64,000 bases of DNA from Sipunculus nudus (Eukaryota > Annelida > Sipuncula > Golfingiida > Sipunculidae), in contig CM049322.1 of assembly GCA_026874595.1 (NCBI GenBank), positions 39,736,840 through 39,800,839 of the forward strand. Reading direction: 5' to 3'. Under the pieces are notes generated by a model. The model was not told the origin of the DNA and did no database searches. It saw nothing but the letters and a program-made list of their open reading frames with translations. Numbering within the stretch: position 1 is the stretch's first letter; each line of letters opens with the position of its first letter. The translations under genes were made by a program, and so were the position numbers. Below, in pieces: positions 56,512 through 64,000 of the stretch.

Positions 56512-56700
56512 AATATGTTTCATTCACAAACAAGTGTGCCTTTCAGGGGTTCTGGTTCAGCATTCACATGAGAGAAAGCATCTTGCGCTGTCACTTAATC
56601 AGAAACTGGAATGGAATTCTGCAGATGTACATACCGGTATACTGATTTAAGCCAGCATTAAAAAAGGAGGTGGATACCCAGCCAAACAAATAAAAAAACA
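56512..56700 (+). mobile_element. Truncated SINE, relative of 50630-51045
   Basis: GCCTTTCAGGGGTTCTGG, CTGTCACTTAATCAGAAAC, TGGAATGGAATTCTGCAG, ATGTACAT and GGAGGTGGATACC match the 3' body of the minus-strand SINE in the same order. The tRNA head is missing and about 60 bp are deleted inside. Confidence 0.75.
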
Positions 56701-56779
56701 AGCTCACTTAAGGTGGGACCTGGCCTATTCGCAAAATTTTATTTCCACAAGATTATCATGTTCAGCATTATTTTAGTGT

Positions 56780-57300
56780 GTTTGAACCCTGGATCATTTG
56801 ATCAGGGACCATTCGGTTACGCTCGCAAGAGAACCAACTTGAGAATGCCATGAGGTTTTAGCCTTCAGCCTTTTGGAAACTGCACAGTCCGAGCATGAAA
56901 GTGATTGGGGCTGTCTGGCCGCGGTCTTCACCAAGTCTGCGAGTCCTGTACAGGGAGGACAAACTATAATAGAGTCATGTCCCACCCCTTGTGTCCCCCG
57001 ATAACACATTACTCTGCTAAGGGTTAGACAGGCGGAAAATTGAAAGGAGGCCCCATGATAACTCAGAATGAATAAAATTGGACGAGTCCTGATGGCTCTA
57101 AGTATCCAAGAAGTCTGCATGCCACATACATTGAGGGTGGTCATATGTTCTGCTGACTTTATTTCGAGGATAAGAGTATAATTATGTGGCCCCCTCGCTC
57201 GTAAAGTTTCCTTACCCTCACAAGGAATATACACACTCAGATGAGTGATAGTGAACTCTGAACAGCTAGTACTGTTGGTTCTTTGTTATTGTGTCCTGTA
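56780..57300. promoter_or_regulatory. Candidate regulatory island 19
   Basis: A GC-balanced stretch. A 146-codon minus frame (56794-57234) is the longest non-repeat frame in the window. Its composition is unremarkable, rich in S, R, L and T, with no domain I know. Without homology it cannot be called a gene; GC-rich non-coding DNA gives such frames by chance. Confidence 0.35.
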
Positions 57301-58277
57301 TTTGACCTGAGATATCTGCACCCAGAGTGCTTCACATTTAGAGCACATGGTGTTTACTAAAGAGGGCGCTGCACCCAATTTAGAGCCCAAATATTCCTGA
57401 TTTTGTCAAATTTATTTGAATGACGTACCATTCTAATGAAGTCATACAAGATTGAATATCTGTCAAACAGCATTGTCAAATTACAATTTGATATGTGATG
57501 TCTCCACATGTGACTAACATGGTCATGAAAGGAATGTTGTCTTTGGATATGCAAGCACAATCATTTATAATCAATTATGTAAAAATGCAATCAGTTTAAT
57601 CAATTATGAAAGAAACGACCAATCATCAAAATTATTGATTAATTAGCACACCACTAATATGTAATGTTATATAATTCTTCAATTATTCAGTATTATACAA
57701 AATTACAACAAAGAAATTATTTTAAAAGAAAGAACACAAAAATGAAAGAATTAATTCTAGGTGACATTGATTATGTATTAAAAATAGAAACCTATATGGA
57801 ATTTCTGAAGCATCCAGCAATTCCCAACCAGGTAATTGAACTGATGTTAAACAGTGTGATTGTGATATCCAGATCATTTCCTGGTCAAAACAGGTGCATT
57901 ATGATGCCAAATATTGTCTACAGCCCATCATTAAGGCCAGCCTATCTTATGCATTATAGCATGACAATTAACATATGATATAGATCACTAAAAGAGGATT
58001 ACTAGTAGGAACAGGGGATTAATATGCATCATCAGGTTCAGATAGTGTTGAAGGTTTTGTATTTTTTTTGGCAATTTTTATTTTATAAGGGAATTTATTA
58101 ATCAGTAAATTGATTAGTGTCTATATAATTATACATCATGGAATATTTTTGACACAGCAGTATACACTGTCCCACCTAAACTGGTATCATTTCAGATAAT
58201 ATACACTTGTTGTGTTGTAGTGGTGAATTCATCTTTCCCTCCTTCATAAGAGAACTGGTACTGTAAAAAACATTATT
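57301..58277. other. AT-rich non-coding filler
   Basis: A 104-codon plus frame (57664-57978) in AT-rich sequence shows no recognisable domain. Nothing else seen. Confidence 0.5.
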
Positions 58278-58963
58278 GTCCCCCACTACCAGGGAACGGG
58301 GTAATTGATTTGGGTTTGTCTGTGTGTCTGTATGTCTGTGTGTCCTGTGCGAAACAAATTCTAAAATATTATCTAATTTCATTCAAATTTGGGTCAGTGA
58401 TTTCTCTCATGCATACCTTTGTTGGAATTGATTTTGGAGTGTCTGAAAATTTATGATCAGCAGCTCAAAAACAGCATAAAAAATTCCCCTTTGGTTCCCA
58501 ATTCACAACCCAAAAATTATGACATGTGGAGACATCTTCAGGGGGCAATGAAAACTTAAACACAGCCACTATGACATGTGGAGACATCTTCAGGGGACAA
58601 TAAAAACTAAAACATATTCATAGGGCTGTCTCTGCAAGGAGGGTATGCATTCATCCCTGTTTGTGGGTGTTTGTTCACATCATAACCCCATAATCATGAA
58701 CAGAATCTCATGAAATTTTCAGGGCATTTCAGGAGTAAAATAATGAAGAAGTTATTAGATTTTGGTGTGGTCTGGCACATGATCCAATTTCAGGAACATT
58801 AACATAGAATATTCACAAATGTACTTTCACTTACGAATGAATGAACCTGGGAATATTGGTAGAATAAGTGAATGCAAACACAGTTTTAGGAGCATCCTGT
58901 AATAGGGACGCCCCCCCCCCCCCCGAATAGCGGAGGCTTGCATTCCTTAGAATGCAGATTTCT
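58278..58963 (+). mobile_element. HINE-like element, second family
   Basis: It starts GTCCCCCACTACCAGGGAAC then GGGGTAATTGATTTGGG. It ends GGAGGCTTGCATTCC then TTAGAATGCAGATTTCTAGT. The end holds a 6-bp hairpin GCATTC-CTTA-GAATGC followed by AGATTT and CTAGT, parallel to the 3' end of the family at 37709. A 52-bp internal tandem duplication starts at GACATGTGGAGACATCTTCA (58521 and 58573). A run of about 16 C lies near 58909-58924. Non-coding. Confidence 0.7.
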
Positions 58964-59619
58964 AGTTATTATAAAGATACAAATATCAGGTGCAACACCA
59001 CCATCTCTGACTGAAGGTCAGTTTTGGAAAATCAGCAGCGTAGGAGATCCAGCAGAAAAATGGGCAGAAGGAAAAAAATCATAAAAAATAGTGATGTGCC
59101 AATAAATTGATTATATCAACGATTAGTTGTTTTCATTTGTAATTGTTGAACTCGGTAGCATTGATAATAATTATGTATACACAACTAAAGAAGTCATATT
59201 ATCCCAATCAAATATACTAATCTTGTCAGATTATTAAGAAAGAAGGTGCAAAAAAACAACAAACAGCAATAAAACTTTACCTTGTGCAATGAATACTCAG
59301 GTAAGTGTCAACAACCTGACCATTACCGTGAGCTTTTAACATGATGTGAATGTTGGACTGAGTCAATATTTTAGGTATAATTCTATACAGCTGATATCAC
59401 TGCATAAAGATGGTTGATAAAATAATTTATTGATAATGGATCATCATTCGTTTTTATCTTTCAGTCATGGAATATGATTTGCAACCAATTCTTTCCATTT
59501 ATACCTCATCTCCCCTCCCTACCCTAAGTATATATGTGTGCATGTGTCTACATGCATCTCTGAGAACCAATTTAAACATGGAGAAGTGTAATTAAATACA
59601 AATGATAATTAGGTATATG
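58964..59619. other. Non-coding filler
   Basis: No frame, repeat signature or motif cluster seen. Confidence 0.5.
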
Positions 59620-60130
59620 AGATGACTGTGTGTCTCCTTCAACTCGTCCAGGGTGGCCCCAATAAACACATTCTATAGTTCAGTCTGTTTGATATAGCAC
59701 AATCAGAGTATGGCACCTAGTACCCTATCCCCTTGAAACTCTTCTCGAGTATACCTCACACGATAGTATATACCATTTTGCTTATGAAATGCCACAGCAT
59801 ATTATGATTAGAACGAGAGGAAACCCTTCTGAAATAGATTGAATACCCCGCCCTCTGCCGTGGTGAATTAACGCAATATAAACATGCACCCCAACTCACC
59901 CCTACCTCTGAGTTGCTGTGTATGGTATACATTGATAGAAGCGTTTATGCTTGATTTAGCTGGATGAATCGTAGCGGTTCTGTATATCTCTGATACCTGT
60001 GGACACAGGTGCGCAGGCACCAGGTAATATTTCTGTATCGTTAAAGTGTATACTGCAGGTGTGAAAACTTTCTCTCTTATTACATCAAATTGTTGTCACT
60101 GCTTGATCAGTCAAGCCATCCTAAATCTGT
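59620..60130. promoter_or_regulatory. Candidate regulatory island 20
   Basis: A sharply complex, GC-balanced stretch with no frame. Words include CTTCTCGAGTATACCTCACACG, CCCCGCCCTCTGCCGTGG and ACAGGTGCGCAGGCACCAGG. One of the clearer islands on the right side. Confidence 0.45.
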
Positions 60131-61289
60131 GTCAAGGTAGGTCATATTTGCAGAATTTTGGTTCATCTCACAGATAATTTTTGGACTACTGCCCCACATA
60201 TTTTATGAAAGAGAAAAAGAGAGTTAAAGAGTGGAAATATTTGTTTATATTGTATAGTTATTCAGACTACCCCCTGCTATCAAAGGTCTTCTTCCTTGGC
60301 AGTGTTATTTTTCTATATGCAAAATATGGGATAGATTGAGAGAGAGAGGGAGAATGAGAGAGAGAGAGAAAACAATAGATTAATAGTTTCAAAATATTCT
60401 TTATACTCTTTTTTTCATTTTCTTTTGCAACTGGAAACAATAGATGCTATATTATCAGTTGTAATGTATAATATAATTGATGGTGTTGTTACTCAGCTGT
60501 CACACAACTCCCCCTTAACCACATCTCAGAAAATTCGTTTTTGGTTTTAAAGTGTCCTTCATGATGCCAAATATGTTTGAAGAGGGTACATCCTTTTTCT
60601 TTCATTAATCCTGAAAAAATTCTATATAATTTGCTGAGGGGCTATTGCAGCATAGTCTTTCAGAAATTATGCCAGTGAACTCAGCCCTTGGCAACTCATC
60701 CCATGGAAAACATGTCCTTGACAAACCTAGCTAAAGTCTGGTCTGTTCAACCACAAGTATGGATAATATAAGCCATTTATTATAAGTGGTCAAAATGCCA
60801 GCATACATCTATTGTGATTGAATATTTTTTCAAACTTATATCCTCTAGTTACTTTTTCCTTCTTTTTCTATTTTGATATGTCATCTTTAGGAAATATGAG
60901 TCCCTTGGTATATATGATTGGCACAAACACACATAATTAATATATTAATATTAAGTGACCTAATTTATATAAATGAGGATATTGTGACTTAATTTATGTA
61001 TGATGTAAACTGAATTTGCAATCTATCATGCTCTTCATAACTGAAACTATTTAAAAATTGTTTTAAATTTAAATTGGGAAGGCTAACATTGTAAATAAAA
61101 AATAATTGCTCTGTACTATTTTAATTTTTCTTATCATGCTGAATAATTCTGCTTCTCTTTTAACTAGTTTCAGCTGAAACTGTAAAATCGGTCTTGTTCC
61201 TGAGTTCAGCGCCTTGCAGAGGTGGGGTGATACTTTTATATATTGCTTAGTCTTGTAAACATAATTTGTCACATAGATACCTTTAAACA
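60131..61289. other. AT-rich filler with a GA microsatellite
   Basis: A (GA)n tract with G and AT interruptions lies at about 60338-60371. Otherwise nothing recognisable. Confidence 0.6.
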
Positions 61290-62160
61290 GGACCTCGTAC
61301 AGTGATATATATCAACATCAGCATGTATTAGTATCTCAGAGGGGGCTGAATTATGTTCATCCATGAGTATGATCGAGAAGTCTGTCTGTAATCTGATATA
61401 TGTGAATCAGAAGATTTTTCAGTTCCATTGGCTCCAACCTGGAGACAGAGTGCTGTATTTCACGACTGCAGTTCTGGTCTGAGTGGCGATATTGATCAAA
61501 GTGAAGAAAAATTGCGTTTTCATGCTCAAAGTGGCACTGGCAAGTATATATGGTAATTTATTTTGTCAGTTAGCTTTTACTGTCTGTGAATTTTATGTCG
61601 TTTTCTCAATATTCACCCCTGGGCAATATTCACCCCTGTGCTCAAACGATGTGGTCTGTCTGGGACCAGCGTGTAAAAATGCCACTTCTGTCTGGCTCTG
61701 GCACAATATATAATGACGGGTCCCCTGAGAGATGGAATCGCAGTGTTCCATAGACTGCGAAGGTGAAATCTGTTTATGTCAGTCTGCCAAATCCTCATTG
61801 ACATATTTAGATACTTTATGGTCTGTGATATGAATTTTCTTTGAAGTTGTCTTCAGCAGCTTTAGATTCTATTATCAGCAGTGGTGTTCTGATTACACTG
61901 TACTTTATGTTCCGCTGTCATTGTATACGATATATATCCACACAGAGAAATAGATCACAGAACTTGGCAGATTGCACCTGCCGCCCTCTTTGTAAGTCTG
62001 AGATTCCCAATTGAGTTTGATGAATCTGGCTCACGGATATTTATGACGAGTTTCACTTGGTAAATCTTTTCCAAGAAAAGCCAGCGTTATATTCACTCTC
62101 TTTGATGGCTGAGAGACGACCTCTGCTGGCTGCCAGAACTAGACTAGCATCTCCATAAGT
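61290..62160. promoter_or_regulatory. Candidate regulatory islands 21-22
   Basis: Two complex stretches, 61290-61820 and 61960-62160, are split by an AT-richer segment. GGGCAATATTCACCCCTG is a short direct duplication (ATATTCACCCCTG at 61607 and 61626). GCACCTGCCGCCCTCTTTG (61976-61994) includes an E-box. Frames of 76 and 63 codons overlap on opposite strands without recognisable content. Confidence 0.35.
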
Positions 62161-63103
62161 GAGTAGATTTTAATATAAACACAATGATAAAATCTTGATG
62201 ATATTTAACCAGGGTTTTTAATAATTTTATGTACAGTAGCATGTCAAGGAGCTGATCAGCTTAAGGATCTACAGTGTATTGACAGTTTTTTTTCAATTAA
62301 TTAATCTTCTTTTTTTTAATTAATTAAGCTTGTTTGGAATTCAGACAATACAGACTTTATCCAGATAATCAGTCTCCAAATGAAAATTGCTCTGCCACGT
62401 ATCTTTTTCCCCCTTGTTAATCATGATACAGCAGTTTTAATCAGAAGCTTTTATATTTGTATACAAGAATACATAAATTCTACAGATAAGACAGGTAGCT
62501 GCCTTTAATTGCTTCTCTTTTGCTGACTCCCCAGCCCAAGGTCTTCCCCACAGTGGTTTGCCTTCTTCATCAGTGTTTGAATAATTACTGGCTATATGTA
62601 TGCTTGTTTGTACAAAGATCTATCAGAAAAAATTATAAAATAGACACACTCTATTCATTCTCATATGATTTATATGCATTTCCCGGAATTAATAAAAAAA
62701 TATTCATTTTATGGAACTTAATCTTTAAAGGCCCACCATTACTGCTTGCTAAAAGTTTGGTGGAATTTTAACATACTTATAGCTATGCAATATTACAATG
62801 GTATATGAGTTGTAATGGAATCCTTTCATATTATTGAATAATGTCCCTATTTGATGATTTCCTTGAAAATTTATAGTGGAATTAAATGAAACTTTATTTT
62901 TACATACAATGTTAGTTTACCCTCTGTGTACATTGAACTGTAAACAGACTGATCTAATCAAGGTGTGTTTTTATATAGGTTTGCAGGAAATGCTAATTTC
63001 TTTGCCTTTGTTTTATAGCTACACTTGTTGTACTTGATGCAACCATTAATGTTATAAAATGTGAATGGAAATGGGGTGGAGAAAATGAAGCAACAAGATG
63101 GTT
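62161..63103. other. AT-rich non-coding filler
   Basis: An 83-codon plus frame (62520-62771) without a domain. Nothing else seen. Confidence 0.55.
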
Positions 63104-63480
63104 AAATGAAGGTCAAGTGATGTCAAGGTCAATAAATGTGACCTTTCACAGAAGGTCAAGGCCAGGAAAATATCATATTTTAACAGAAAGCCAGGCAATA
63201 TGATATAGAGGCTTTAAGTCAAAGAATCTTTTACATTGATATGTCCTCATTTTTGTTCAGAATGTTAAGTATTTTACTTAAAAAGGAATATGTCCTGCTT
63301 TTGGTAAGGGAGGTCAATATTAGATATTGTTATTTCTGAAAGGAATGTGATGTTTTTTTAAGCGAAGGTCAAGGTGTTTTGTAAGGAAGGTCAAATTTCA
63401 AGAATTAGAAAGAAATTGTATACTTTTTGAAAAGGCTTCAAGGACAAATAAATTTACCTTAGAAAGGTAGTCAAGGTGAA
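63104..63480. repeat. AGGTCA-rich decayed repeat
   Basis: Exact AGGTCA half-sites lie at 63110-63115, 63126-63131 (as TCAAGGTCA), 63153-63158, 63311-63316, 63366-63371 and 63388-63393. TGACCT lies at 63139-63144. About 0.2 would be expected by chance on both strands in this length. It probably derives from the core of the AGGTCA-bearing family, but no ends are visible. Confidence 0.65.
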
Positions 63481-63510
63481 ACTGTTCTTCCATGGTATGA
63501 TTGCCATTTT

Positions 63511-64000
63511 TATGCCCCCGCCACAAAGTGGCCGGGGCATATAGTTTTACCCATGTCCGTCCTTCCGTACTTCCGTCCTTCCGTCATTCCAAAATCAAAC
63601 AGTTGTACGGACTTTTTTACACAATGCCTGTAGATATTGGCCTGATTTTTGGTGTGTGGGCAGATAATGACCAGTTACAGATCGAGTTCGCGTTTCGTCC
63701 CGGTTGAGATAATTTTGACCGTATTACGGCTCCTAAACTTATAAAATTTCATGAAAAATAGAAATTTTCATGACAAATGCACATGTACAGACTTTTTTTC
63801 GAATGCCTGCAGATATTGGCCTGATTTTTGGTGTGTGAGCAGATATGACCAGTTACAGATCGAGTTCGCGTTTTGTCTCGGTTGACCTACTTTTGACCGT
63901 TTTACGGCTCCTAAACTTAGAAAATTTCATGAAAAATAGAAATTTTCATGACAAATACACATGTACGGACTTTTTTTCGCAATGCCTGCAGATATTGGCC
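63511..64000 (+). mobile_element. 'ATGCCCCCGCC' family element with tandem ~180-bp units (runs off window)
   Basis: It starts with a 5' hairpin, ATGCCCCCGCCAC-AAA-GTGGCCGGGGCAT (63512-63540; one mismatch in 13 pairs). GTCCGTCCTTCCGTAC and TTCCGTCCTTCCGTC follow. Tandem units start at GTACGGACTTTTTT (63605), GTACAGACTTTTTT (63785) and GTACGGACTTTTTT (63963), giving periods of 180 and 178. The third unit is cut by the window edge. The 68-codon frame at its start is accidental. Confidence 0.88.

Noticed and set aside
57664-57978. 104-codon plus-strand frame
   Set aside because: AT-rich codon content, no known domain, no splice context.

Overview
The window is AT-rich animal nuclear DNA. I could not support a single protein-coding exon, structural RNA gene or CRISPR array in it. 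The organism is most likely a lophotrochozoan and probably a bivalve mollusc. The evidence is the low GC and the many interspersed families of a kind I associate with bivalve genomes: 'AGCTCAGCTGA...CCATGGGCCACTTGTTT' elements, 'ATGCCCCCGCC...' elements with 'GTCCGTCCTTCCGTC' stretches, and modules containing GGTGGCGCCACC. The phylum call is an inference; no coding gene anchors it.

Two kinds of sequence alternate. (1) About twenty islands of 200-900 bp stand out as GC-balanced and compositionally complex (for example 1035-1520, 8260-8620, 13930-14180, 16975-17905, 25310-25740, 32240-32560, 44180-44620, 53690-54060, 59620-60130). They hold no convincing frame but are dense in short transcription-factor-like words. 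This layout, islands every 2-4 kb in AT-rich filler without exons, is what a gene desert or very long intron beside a developmental regulator looks like. I list the islands as candidate regulatory elements with low to moderate confidence. (2) Between them lie repeats, clustered mainly at 18.0-24.5 kb, 34-42 kb and 47-51 kb, plus the right edge.

Repeats, left to right: a 29-bp minisatellite (6249-6702); four members of a kilobase-scale non-coding family (9589, 18040, 21913, 28408) that carries nuclear-receptor palindromes; a 36-bp AT minisatellite (11972); a pair of related MITEs (25829 and 41639); tRNA-derived SINE remnants (4810, 33960, 37240, 41211, 50630, 56512); a 568-bp segment bounded by 101-bp direct repeats (34375-35043); a 2.2-kb 18-bp minisatellite that runs into a SINE tRNA head (38995-41210); Helitron/HINE-like elements with 3' hairpins and CTAGT ends (5173, 37709, 48295, 58278), one with a recently amplified 278-bp core; a 21-bp minisatellite of GTCTAGAC palindromes (48161); a 22-bp minisatellite (54400); nested foldback and TA-flanked MITE elements (55241-55940); and a family with a 5' hairpin and tandem 180-bp units that leaves the window at the right (63511-64000).

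The best candidates for something new are: the minisatellite that appears to have grown out of a SINE promoter; the dispersed family spreading perfect AGGTCAnnnTGACCT palindromes; an old collinear duplication of a candidate regulatory element (44229/45017); a duplicated POU/SOX/homeodomain-like word cluster (1181-1311); and the GTCTAGAC array. No cellular pathway can be reconstructed because no gene was found.
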